From positions 1 to 6,580 of the forward strand of contig CAMYMO010000450.1 in assembly GCA_947259425.1 (NCBI GenBank): a stretch of DNA of 6,580 nt, given 5' to 3'. Under the pieces are notes generated by a model. That model was not told the DNA's origin. It saw nothing but the letters and a program-made list of their open reading frames with translations, and searched no databases. Made by a program: the position numbers and the translations under genes. Shown piece by piece: positions 1-5,234 of this stretch. Source of the DNA: an uncultured Ectothiorhodospiraceae bacterium (lineage in GTDB: Bacteria > Pseudomonadota > Gammaproteobacteria > UBA6429 > Thiohalophilaceae). The first letter of the stretch is position 1, and every line of letters starts with the position of its first letter.

Positions 1-778
1 CGCGCAACAGGGTTGTGGTATTTTTAAAAAACTCCTTGATAGTCACGATTCGATCTTCAAGTTTGGAAGAAAAAACGTTTGCCGAGTGTTCAGCATTGCC
101 TTTACCAGCAATTTTTTCCAATTGAACCAGGATCTCTGAAAAGGCCAATAAGCCAATAGCCACTGGAATCAACGACAACCCACCACCTAATTGATAAACA
201 TCAAAGGTGAGTCTGGGTAACGCAGTAACAGGTTCGGTACCAATTAAACCCAGCAAAATACCAAATGCCGCAGCAATCAATCCTCGTCCAATTGAACTCG
301 TTCCAATACCTGCAATCACGGTCAATGCCAGTGAAATAAGCGCAAAAATTTCTGCCGGGCCCATATACAAAGCAACCTTGGCCAACGGCGCTGCAACCAG
401 AATCAATACAATCGTCGAGAGGAAATCACCTGCCACCGAGCTATACAAAGCCATACGCAGGGCTTTTTCACCTTTGCCTTGTTGAGTCATTGGATAGCCA
501 TCCCAGGAGGTCGCGGCAGCCTCGGGTGTGCCGGGCGTTCGTAATAAGACCGCGGAGACAGCACCGCCATAAAATGCGCCTTTGTTTAGTCCAACTAGAA
601 AACCAATCGCCGTAAGTGGCGTCATGTAATAAGTAATGGGAATAAACAAGGCAATGGCCATTGGGCCATTGATACCTGGAATGGCGCCAACTACGACACC
701 AATCGTTACGCCAAGAAGGAGAAACATAAGGCTGGCAGGTGTAACCGAATCCAGCAGTCCTGCAATTATCATTTCCAT
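1..778 (-). CDS. tctA: Tripartite tricarboxylate transporter large permease TctA, N-terminal half (runs off the window)
   Basis: TctA is the large inner-membrane subunit of a TTT secondary transporter, which takes substrate from TctC and moves it inward using an ion gradient. I translated the minus strand from the ATG at 778; 259 codons are visible without a stop, about half of the usual ~500 residues, and the rest lies beyond base 1. Family landmarks are clear: a hydrophobic N-terminus, the glycine-rich segment GVVVGAIPGINGPM (27-40), LNKGAFYGGAVSAVLLRTPGTP (64-85), and SWDGYPMTQQGKGEKALR (91-108). Hydrophobic helices lie near residues 14-34, 40-64, 66-80, 112-138, 142-182 and 199-217. A second in-frame ATG lies two codons in. 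The gene starts 30 bp after tctB with only a weak ribosome binding site, so translational coupling to tctB is possible. Substrate cannot be read from sequence. Confidence 0.93.
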   Translation of the reverse strand, partial: MEMIIAGLLDSVTPASLMFLLLGVTIGVVVGAIPGINGPMAIALFIPITYYMTPLTAIGFLVGLNKGAFYGGAVSAVLLRTPGTPEAAATSWDGYPMTQQGKGEKALRMALYSSVAGDFLSTIVLILVAAPLAKVALYMGPAEIFALISLALTVIAGIGTSSIGRGLIAAAFGILLGLIGTEPVTALPRLTFDVYQLGGGLSLIPVAIGLLAFSEILVQLEKIAGKGNAEHSANVFSSKLEDRIVTIKEFFKNTTTLLR

Positions 779-808
779 GGTATTTTAACTATCGCCTGTT
801 TGTTTTTA

Positions 809-1327
809 TTATTCGAAAAGCTGTGGTCCTGGTACCGGAACACCAAAACCATAACGCATAATGACATACAACACGGCCGTTAAGATAACGGCAAGAATAA
901 GTGACTGAACCCAACGCCGACTACCAATCAAGTATTGTAAAAGCATCAAGAAGGCAAATGCTGCAATAAGATAACCAACATACTCGATTGCGATAACCAG
1001 AAGGATGCTTGGAAACATCACAGTAAGCAGGTAACGTACGTTGACCCTGCCTACTTGTGTGAAACCACCACCATCTTCCAAATCTTCAGGAAACTCGCTC
1101 TCACTGACAGGGAGTGGCTTTTTTAAATAGTGTGCGATCAGGATAAAAACCAGTGACAAGCAGGCCATAAACAACATAATGCCAACAGCCACGTTTGGTA
1201 CTAAATAAGAAGCAGCACCATAACCTGGATAGGCCGGCGTGTAATTAGGTATACCCCAAACAAGCATCAAGATACAAAAACCGATGACTACCAGATAAGC
1301 AATCGAGTCTCTTTTTATTCTTGTCAC
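809..1327 (-). CDS. tctB: Tripartite tricarboxylate transporter small membrane protein TctB
   Basis: TctB is the small, poorly conserved membrane subunit of TTT transporters; it accompanies TctA in the inner membrane. The 172-residue product is normal for the family. Hydrophobic segments lie at about 8-26, 41-67, 99-134 (long enough for two helices) and 141-158. A charged, acidic loop with SESEFPEDLEDGGG lies at about 75-88. The C-terminus, RYGFGVPVPGP (158-168), resembles the typical TctB ending (F-G-V-x-L/V-P-G). The start is GTG at 1327; AGAGGA at 1335-1340 is 7 nt upstream, and the next Met is residue 21 inside the first helix, so the GTG is the best start. The gene sits between tctC (93 bp upstream, with a strong hairpin in the gap) and tctA (30 bp downstream). 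The call rests on size, topology, C-terminal motif and neighbours. Confidence 0.9.
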   Translation of the reverse strand: MTRIKRDSIAYLVVIGFCILMLVWGIPNYTPAYPGYGAASYLVPNVAVGIMLFMACLSLVFILIAHYLKKPLPVSESEFPEDLEDGGGFTQVGRVNVRYLLTVMFPSILLVIAIEYVGYLIAAFAFLMLLQYLIGSRRWVQSLILAVILTAVLYVIMRYGFGVPVPGPQLFE

Positions 1328-1334
1328 AACACTT

Positions 1335-1340
1335 TCCTCT
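1335..1340 (-). promoter_or_regulatory. Ribosome binding site of tctB (supports the GTG start)
   Basis: The minus strand reads AGAGGA 7 nt before GTG at 1327. No ATG competes nearby, so this site decides the start. Confidence 0.7.
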
Positions 1341-1369
1341 GACCCTGTCTTACATCATAAAATCAAATA

Positions 1370-1404
1370 AAATCGCCAGACGATCTCTGATCGTCTGGCG
1401 ATTT
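1370..1404 (-). terminator. Perfect 15-bp hairpin between tctC and tctB (attenuator or processing barrier)
   Basis: Arms AAATCGCCAGACGAT (1370-1384) and ATCGTCTGGCGATTT (1390-1404) are perfectly complementary around a 5-nt loop. The left edge lies 16 nt after the tctC stop. In the minus-strand transcript the stem is followed by a broken T-rich run (TTATTTGATTTTA), so it could act as a leaky intrinsic terminator. It could also protect the tctC message from 3' exonucleases. Either would give more binding protein than TctB/TctA. The plus strand has only a short T run after the stem. Structure is seen directly; the role is inferred. Confidence 0.8.
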
Positions 1405-1420
1405 AATTACAACTTTATTG

Positions 1421-2365
1421 TTATTTCATTTTTGCTAGCTTGCCAAATGCTACATACAAGTCTTTTGCAGTTTTATCTGCCGTCTTTTCACCCCATGTAA
1501 CCGGACGCATTTTCAGGTTCGCGGTAATGAATGTTTGTGTTTCTTTATCGTTAGAAAGTTTGTTTGCAGCGGCTAACAGTTTGGCTTTCGCCTTGGCATC
1601 AATTCCTTTAGGTGCTACCAGAGCAACAATCATTTCAATTTGTTCGTCATACCCTTGCTCTTTCAGTGTCGGAACATCAGGGATCGGTGGTAAACGGTTA
1701 CCTAAAGCAGCAGCAATCAATTTAATGGTGCCGGCTTCTACATGCTTATATAAAATAGCGCCGACATAGCCAACATCGACATGATCGCCAGTCACCGCCT
1801 GGATAACAGATGGACCACCCTTAGAAGGAAGTAAGGCTAATTCTACGCCTTCTTTTTTAGCCATGCGTACTATCGCATCCTTGTCATCCGCACCGTGGAA
1901 CATCGCACGCATTTTGCCGCCATTCTTCTCTTTGGCCCAGGCAAAGGCTTCTTTCAATGTACTATACGGTTTATCACTTTTGGCAATGAAACCACTGGAA
2001 TTTAACGCCACCAGAGTCAAGTAATCAAAATCTTCGGGTTTATACTGCATCTTCGCGTGATGGGGCGCATAGGTATAGGCCGTCAATGAAGTCACACCGA
2101 TAGTATACCCATCCGCTTTGGCTCGGCTGAGAGATGTCGCCATCACAGTACCATGTGAACCTGTCACATTCTTCACATTGATAGGCTGCCCCAGAATTTT
2201 ACTCATTCGCTGGGCCAGGCCACGAGTCAAGCGGTCAATCTGGGCACCCGGTTGGGTCATGGTCATGAATGTAATCGGACGGGTCGGATAGTCTCCCGCA
2301 TAAGTACTGGAAACCATCGCGGCCATCATTATGCCGAGTCCAAGTTTTAATAATTTTCTCATCAT
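1421..2365 (-). CDS. tctC: Tripartite tricarboxylate transporter periplasmic binding protein (TctC/Bug family)
   Basis: TctC/Bug proteins capture carboxylates or related small molecules in the periplasm and deliver them to TctAB. The protein opens with a classic Sec signal peptide: basic MRKLLK, a hydrophobic core LGLGIMMAAMV, then likely cleavage at STYA|GDYPTRP. The mature part follows the family order: YPTRPITF at the N-terminus, a first ligand loop PGAQID, LGQPINVKNVTGSHGT, KADGYTIGVTS, SKGGPSVIQAVTGDHVDVGYVG, and PPIPDVPTLKEQGYDEQIE near the C-terminus. Length (~314) is typical. Three start codons lie in a row: GTG 2368, ATG 2365 and ATG 2362. AAGGAG at 2371-2376 is 2, 5 and 8 nt from them, so one of the two ATGs is preferred. 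The first ligand loop has PGAQID where most members have P-G-G-x-x-D. First gene of tctCBA. Substrate unknown. Confidence 0.93.
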   Translation of the reverse strand: MMRKLLKLGLGIMMAAMVSSTYAGDYPTRPITFMTMTQPGAQIDRLTRGLAQRMSKILGQPINVKNVTGSHGTVMATSLSRAKADGYTIGVTSLTAYTYAPHHAKMQYKPEDFDYLTLVALNSSGFIAKSDKPYSTLKEAFAWAKEKNGGKMRAMFHGADDKDAIVRMAKKEGVELALLPSKGGPSVIQAVTGDHVDVGYVGAILYKHVEAGTIKLIAAALGNRLPPIPDVPTLKEQGYDEQIEMIVALVAPKGIDAKAKAKLLAAANKLSNDKETQTFITANLKMRPVTWGEKTADKTAKDLYVAFGKLAKMK

Positions 2366-2370
2366 CACTT

Positions 2371-2376
2371 CTCCTT
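2371..2376 (-). promoter_or_regulatory. Ribosome binding site of tctC (selects between three consecutive starts)
   Basis: AAGGAG on the minus strand is 2 nt from GTG 2368, 5 nt from ATG 2365 and 8 nt from ATG 2362. The spacing rules against the GTG and leaves either ATG acceptable. Confidence 0.75.
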
Positions 2377-2402
2377 GTTTTTAGATATTAGTTTTTAGAT
2401 AT
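2377..2402. repeat. Two tandem 14-nt units in the tctC mRNA leader
   Basis: The 12-mer GTTTTTAGATAT occurs at 2377-2388 and again at 2391-2402, identical, with a 14-nt period. In the tctC transcript this is AUAUCUAAAAAC twice, ending directly at the ribosome binding site. It may be a slippage duplication, or an unstructured A-rich stretch that aids ribosome loading or binds a regulator. The repeat is certain; function is unknown. Confidence 0.8.
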
Positions 2403-2424
2403 ATTGTTTAATCCGATTCTTTAA

Positions 2425-2430
2425 AATATA
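2425..2430 (-). promoter_or_regulatory. Candidate -10 element of the tctCBA promoter
   Basis: TATATT on the minus strand, about 60 bases before the tctC start, resembles a sigma70 -10. No good -35 sits 16-18 bp upstream; the nearest, TTGTAA at 2451-2456, is about 20 bp away. A promoter with a poor -35 often needs an activator. Low confidence in so AT-rich a region. Confidence 0.3.
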
Positions 2431-2479
2431 AGGAACGGCTTTTAATCGTCTTACAAATTACAATATGGCCGAACATAGG

Positions 2480-2533
2480 CCAGCCTGTTATCGTACATAA
2501 GAAACCAGTCTGGTTAAACATTAAGTTCCAGAC
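2480..2533. promoter_or_regulatory. Cluster of three CCAG-type sites upstream of tctC (candidate operators)
   Basis: AACCAG-T-CTGGTT at 2503-2515 is a perfect odd-centred palindrome. A near copy, CCAG-C-CTG, lies at 2480-2487, and a third element, CCAGAC, at 2528-2533, which also pairs with GTCTGG at 2508-2513. The CCAG cores are 25 and 23 bp apart, and the group lies about 115-170 bp upstream of the tctC start. An overlapping pair TGGCC-N7-GGCCA sits at 2466-2482. Operator role is inferred. Confidence 0.4.
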
Positions 2534-2672
2534 CTTTAAAAACAAATGACTTACAACCATAAAAATAATACCGGCTATAGATGATCATATTTTCATCCCA
2601 GGCATTATTCATTAGCGTATGACCGCCCCCCATTCACGTCTATAAATCATCACAAAACTTTTAAAAACAGCA

Positions 2673-2707
2673 AGTTAAGATATATTTAATTGACTATTTT
2701 CTTAACT
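2673..2707. repeat. Inverted repeat bracketing a -35-like element
   Basis: AGTTAAGA (2673-2680) and TCTTAACT (2700-2707) form perfect 8-bp arms separated by 19 nt. The spacer contains TTGACT (2690-2695), the best -35-like hexamer on the plus strand in this region. It may be an operator with widely spaced half-sites; the function is not shown. Confidence 0.5.
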
Positions 2708-2719
2708 AGACTTTGTGAT
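2690..2719 (+). promoter_or_regulatory. Candidate sigma70 promoter for the Crp/Fnr regulator
   Basis: TTGACT (2690-2695), an 18-bp spacer, then TGTGAT (2714-2719), four of six matches to TATAAT. It would give a leader of about 110 nt. Competing -10-like hexamers nearer the gene are TATAAA (2774-2779) and TAAAAT (2805-2810), both without a good -35. Confidence 0.3.
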
Positions 2720-2754
2720 TTGAACTGGTATTCTAAACACCTAGAAGGAATAGT

Positions 2755-2772
2755 CTGTCGCATAGACGACAG
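2755..2772. repeat. Short inverted repeat CTGTCG-N6-CGACAG
   Basis: CTGTCG (2755-2760) and CGACAG (2767-2772) form perfect 6-bp arms with a 6-nt spacer, 66 bp upstream of the regulator gene. As DNA it could be a dimer-binding site; as RNA a small hairpin in the leader if transcription starts upstream of it. Confidence 0.45.
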
Positions 2773-2784
2773 TTATAAAAATAG

Positions 2785-2798
2785 TTGTGTAAACACAA
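2785..2798. promoter_or_regulatory. Fnr-spaced palindrome TTGTG-N4-CACAA, candidate site of the adjacent regulator
   Basis: TTGTGTAAACACAA has perfect 6-bp arms around AA. Read as TTGTG-N4-CACAA it has the total length and the outer TTG/CAA of the FNR box (TTGAT-N4-ATCAA), but the inner bases resemble the CRP half-site TGTG. Its centre is 46 bp before the regulator start. Relative to -10 candidates at 2774 or 2805 it overlaps the promoter or start point, which suggests negative autoregulation (inference). Confidence 0.5.
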
Positions 2799-2837
2799 TA
2801 ACAATAAAATAATTTACTAATATACGGTGAGGGAATC

Positions 2838-3515
2838 ATGCATACCGAGCAATGTCGGCCATATAGTTTCGTCAATCTATTACAGACGAACGAATTTCAG
2901 CGCGTCGAATCCATATCTTATGAATACCACTTTAAAAAAGGTGACTACATTTTTACCGCCGATCAAAGTGATCATTCTGTTTATATTATGCTTACCGGAT
3001 GTACAAAAATTTCACGCATATCACAGCTAGGTAATGAACTGATTCAATGGTTCTGTATGCCGGGTGATATCTTTGGTATATCAGGTGAAAATAATTTATC
3101 GAATAAAGTATACGCACAGGCAATCACCGACTGTTTAATATTGAAAATAAAAAAGGTGGACTTTAATCAACTCATGTTGGAAGCACCGCGAGTCGGCCTG
3201 TTGGTCATCGATCAATTATCATCACGCATACATGCTTTAGGTGACATGGTTTTATATATGGCCAGTGATAACGCCAATATTCGTTTTGTAAAACTAATGA
3301 TGTACTTAAGTGAAAACTACGGACAGACTGATGAACAGGGAATTTATATCGATATCCCGACCACTCATCAGGATATTGCCGACATGATTGGTGCTTGCCG
3401 GCAAACGGTTTCAGGGATAATCAGTGAATTTAAACGCGAAGGTATCTTAGACATTAATCGCAATGGTATGCACCTCCACAAACCTGAGCAATTAACAAAG
3501 CGACTTACACATTAA
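2838..3515 (+). CDS. Crp/Fnr-superfamily transcriptional regulator, atypical recognition helix
   Basis: A 225-residue protein of normal length for the family. Residues ~15-115 form the cyclic-nucleotide-type beta barrel (KKGDYIF at 33-39, MPGDIFGISGE at 74-84); ~118-145 the dimer helix; ~146-215 the winged helix-turn-helix, with THQDIADMIGACRQTVSGIISEFKREGIL. Aligned with CRP, the cAMP phosphate contacts Arg82/Ser83 fall on Asn89/Lys90, so cAMP binding is unlikely. Five cysteines (6, 55, 73, 99, 187) do not form the FNR 4Fe-4S pattern. At the base-contacting positions CRP R180/E181/R185 become R188/Q189/G193. The ATG at 2838 has GAGG 5 nt upstream. It is divergent from tctCBA, suggesting it may regulate that operon, and its 3' end overlaps ychF by 11 bp. 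Effector unknown. Confidence 0.9.
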   Translation: MHTEQCRPYSFVNLLQTNEFQRVESISYEYHFKKGDYIFTADQSDHSVYIMLTGCTKISRISQLGNELIQWFCMPGDIFGISGENNLSNKVYAQAITDCLILKIKKVDFNQLMLEAPRVGLLVIDQLSSRIHALGDMVLYMASDNANIRFVKLMMYLSENYGQTDEQGIYIDIPTTHQDIADMIGACRQTVSGIISEFKREGILDINRNGMHLHKPEQLTKRLTH

Positions 3516-4596
3516 AGCGAAAGTGCATGACGTCGCCGTCCTGAACAATATATTCTTTACCTTCAAGGCGTAACTTACCGGCTTCTTTGGCACCACTCTC
3601 GCCCTGGTACTGAATAAAGTCATCGTAACTGGTGACCTCTGCACGAATAAAACCCTTTTCAAAATCGGTATGAATAACGCCGGCGGCCTGTGGTGCGGTT
3701 GCGCCAATCTTTACCGTCCAGCCGCGTACTTCTTTTTCGCCCGCAGTAAAATAAGTCTGCAAGCCTAATAAAGCATGGCCTGCCCGGATAACGCGATTCA
3801 AGCCAGGCTCATCAAGTCCCATTTCATCGAGAAATTCTTTTTTCTCATCATCATCCAACTCAACCATCTCAGCTTCGATGGCCGCACAGACCGGAACAAC
3901 CGGGGCTTTTTCCTGTTCAGCAAATTTTCTCACTGCATCCAGTTGAGGATTGTTTTCAAAGCCATCTTCGGCCACGTTGGCAATGTACATCGTTGGTTTG
4001 ATGGTCAGTAGAAATAAATCTCGAATTAATATTTTATCTTCTTTGTCTAAATCCAGAGAACGTACCGGAAGACCATCATCAAGATGCGCTTTGACTTTTT
4101 CCAGTACGACCATTTTTGCCTTGGCGTCTTTATCGCCTGACTTGGCAACCTTGCTGGTACGCTGCATATTTTTTTCGACTGATTCCATATCGGCTAAAGC
4201 TAATTCCGTATTAATGATCTCGATATCACTGAGCGGATCGATCTTACCCGCAACATGCACGATGTCATCATCTTCAAAACAACGAACCACATGCGCGATG
4301 GCATCGGTCTCACGAATATTGGCAAGAAACTGGTTGCCAAGACCTTCACCCTTGGAAGCCCCTTCGACTAACCCGGCAATATCGACAAACTCCATGGTGG
4401 TTGGCAATACGCGTTGTGGGTTAACGATTTGTGCTAACTTATCCAGGCGCGGATCAGGAATGGGAACGATACCGACATTGGGTTCAATGGTACAAAACGG
4501 ATAGTTCTCCGCCTGTATCTCGGCCTTGGTCAGTGCATTAAATAAGGTTGATTTACCTACATTAGGTAAGCCAACAATGCCGCATTTAAATCCCAT
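3505..4596 (-). CDS. ychF: Redox-regulated ATPase YchF (Obg-related, OLA1 type)
   Basis: YchF is a near-universal cytosolic P-loop protein of the TRAFAC class that hydrolyses ATP rather than GTP, binds ribosomes and dampens oxidative stress responses (family knowledge from E. coli YchF and human OLA1). The 363 residues match E. coli YchF in length and nearly throughout in sequence. Visible: Walker A GLPNVGKS (9-16); G3 region DIAGL (72-76); His114, the catalytic histidine, in DIVHVAG; NVAE (207-210), the N-x-x-E version of the G4 motif that permits ATP; and a C-terminal TGS domain (~278-361) ending VMHFRFNV. ATG 4596 has AGGAG 7 nt upstream. It follows pth by 27 bp, the usual pth-ychF pairing. 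Its 3' end overlaps the convergent regulator, and no terminator is visible after it. Confidence 0.98.
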   Translation of the reverse strand: MGFKCGIVGLPNVGKSTLFNALTKAEIQAENYPFCTIEPNVGIVPIPDPRLDKLAQIVNPQRVLPTTMEFVDIAGLVEGASKGEGLGNQFLANIRETDAIAHVVRCFEDDDIVHVAGKIDPLSDIEIINTELALADMESVEKNMQRTSKVAKSGDKDAKAKMVVLEKVKAHLDDGLPVRSLDLDKEDKILIRDLFLLTIKPTMYIANVAEDGFENNPQLDAVRKFAEQEKAPVVPVCAAIEAEMVELDDDEKKEFLDEMGLDEPGLNRVIRAGHALLGLQTYFTAGEKEVRGWTVKIGATAPQAAGVIHTDFEKGFIRAEVTSYDDFIQYQGESGAKEAGKLRLEGKEYIVQDGDVMHFRFNV

Positions 4597-4623
4597 ATTT
4601 ATCTCCTGCTAAAAACACAACTC

Positions 4624-5202
4624 TTACTTAGTGTGTAATGTCTGCATTGCCTTGTTGGTTTCACCATGTACGATTTGGTCGAGTACATTAATGGCCTGAT
4701 CGATCACATTCTCAATCGCGATTTGATCGTCCTGTGAGGCTTTCTTTAACACATGTCCGGTCACCTTGTCTTTGTTACCAGGATGACCAATACCTAAACG
4801 AATTCGTTGAAAGCTATTACCACCACAGCGACTGATAATATCGCGTAAGCCATTGTGTCCACCGTGACCGCCACCCTGCTTTAGCTTGAGTGTGCCAACC
4901 GGTAAATCAAGATCATCATGTACAACCAGGATATTCTCGAGTTTGATTTTATAAAACTGCATAAGCGCCAATACTGCCTGGCCGCTTAAGTTCATGAAGG
5001 TATCGGGTTTGAGCAACCACACCTGTTGAGCTTTGATGGTCGAACGGGCGACATCACCCTGGAATTTTTTTTCTGGTTTGAAGTGGCCGCCAAACTTTCT
5101 AACCACTTCATCGACAAACCAAAAGCCGGCGTTGTGGCGCGTATTGGCATATTCATTTCCAGGGTTTCCCAACCCCACAATCATGTCAACATGCGCGGAC
5201 AA
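4624..5202 (-). CDS. pth: Peptidyl-tRNA hydrolase (Pth1)
   Basis: Pth cleaves the ester bond of peptidyl-tRNAs released prematurely from ribosomes, recycling tRNA in the cytosol; it is essential in E. coli. The 192 residues match the bacterial Pth1 length. Active-site features are intact: IVGLGNPG (8-15) with Asn13, TRHNAG with catalytic His23 (E. coli His20), FMNLSG with Asn71, HDDLDLP with Asp96 (E. coli Asp93), GGGHGGHNGLRDI with Asn117, and RLGIGHPG. The start is the TTG at 5202: GGAG lies 6 nt upstream, an in-frame stop lies further upstream, and the product then has an N-terminus like other Pth proteins. The only nearby ATG (5184, residue 7) has no ribosome binding site and would leave no residues before the first strand. 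It lies 32 bp after rplY and 27 bp before ychF. Confidence 0.97.
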   Translation of the reverse strand: MSAHVDMIVGLGNPGNEYANTRHNAGFWFVDEVVRKFGGHFKPEKKFQGDVARSTIKAQQVWLLKPDTFMNLSGQAVLALMQFYKIKLENILVVHDDLDLPVGTLKLKQGGGHGGHNGLRDIISRCGGNSFQRIRLGIGHPGNKDKVTGHVLKKASQDDQIAIENVIDQAINVLDQIVHGETNKAMQTLHTK

Positions 5203-5208
5203 AACCGG

Positions 5209-5212
5209 CTCC
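5209..5212 (-). promoter_or_regulatory. Ribosome binding site deciding the TTG start of pth
   Basis: The minus strand reads CCGGAG and then CCGGTT before TTG 5202, placing GGAG 6 nt from the start. No comparable site precedes the alternative ATG at 5184. A TTG start usually lowers initiation, which would keep Pth below its neighbours. Confidence 0.65.
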
Positions 5213-5234
5213 GGTATCGATAGTTAAAACAGAC

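Larger units (their letters stand above)
2369..2837. other. Divergent intergenic control region between tctC and the Crp/Fnr regulator
   Basis: These 469 bases contain no coding region I can support; they are AT-rich and broken by stops. They must hold the promoters of the tctCBA operon (leftward) and the regulator (rightward). Inside are a tandem repeat by the tctC ribosome binding site, a group of CCAG-type short palindromes (2466-2533), an 8-bp-arm inverted repeat (2673-2707), a 6-bp-arm inverted repeat (2755-2772) and a 14-nt Fnr-spaced palindrome (2785-2798). The stretch 2534-2672 shows only an 8-nt palindrome ATGATCAT (2581-2588) and nothing else notable. Confidence 0.85.

Noticed and set aside
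207..485. Plus-strand open frame opposite tctA
   Set aside because: It lies entirely antisense to a clear TctA coding region, and its composition is that of a shadow frame.
1440..1769. Plus-strand open frame opposite tctC
   Set aside because: Antisense shadow of a well-matched TctC sequence, with no recognisable family.
2466..2482. GG-N10-GC on the minus strand (TGGCC...CGGCC), resembling a sigma54 -24/-12 promoter
   Set aside because: Spacing fits but the conserved TT before the GC is CG and the bases after TGGC do not match; it is better explained by the TGGCC/GGCCA inverted repeat.
2581..2588. 8-nt palindrome ATGATCAT
   Set aside because: Too short and AT-rich to stand out from chance in this spacer, and nothing around it extends the symmetry.
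2827..3030. Short open frame overlapping the start of the Crp/Fnr gene
   Set aside because: It is out of frame with a convincing regulator and has no ribosome binding site of its own.
2838..3515. Possibility that the regulator is a true FNR or CRP
   Set aside because: The FNR N-terminal cysteine cluster is absent, the CRP Arg82/Ser83 cAMP contacts are replaced, and both recognition-helix signatures are altered.
3950..4504. 184-residue plus-strand open frame opposite ychF
   Set aside because: ychF is conserved end to end in its own frame; the opposite frame is Ser/Thr/Leu-rich and low in information, typical of an antisense shadow.
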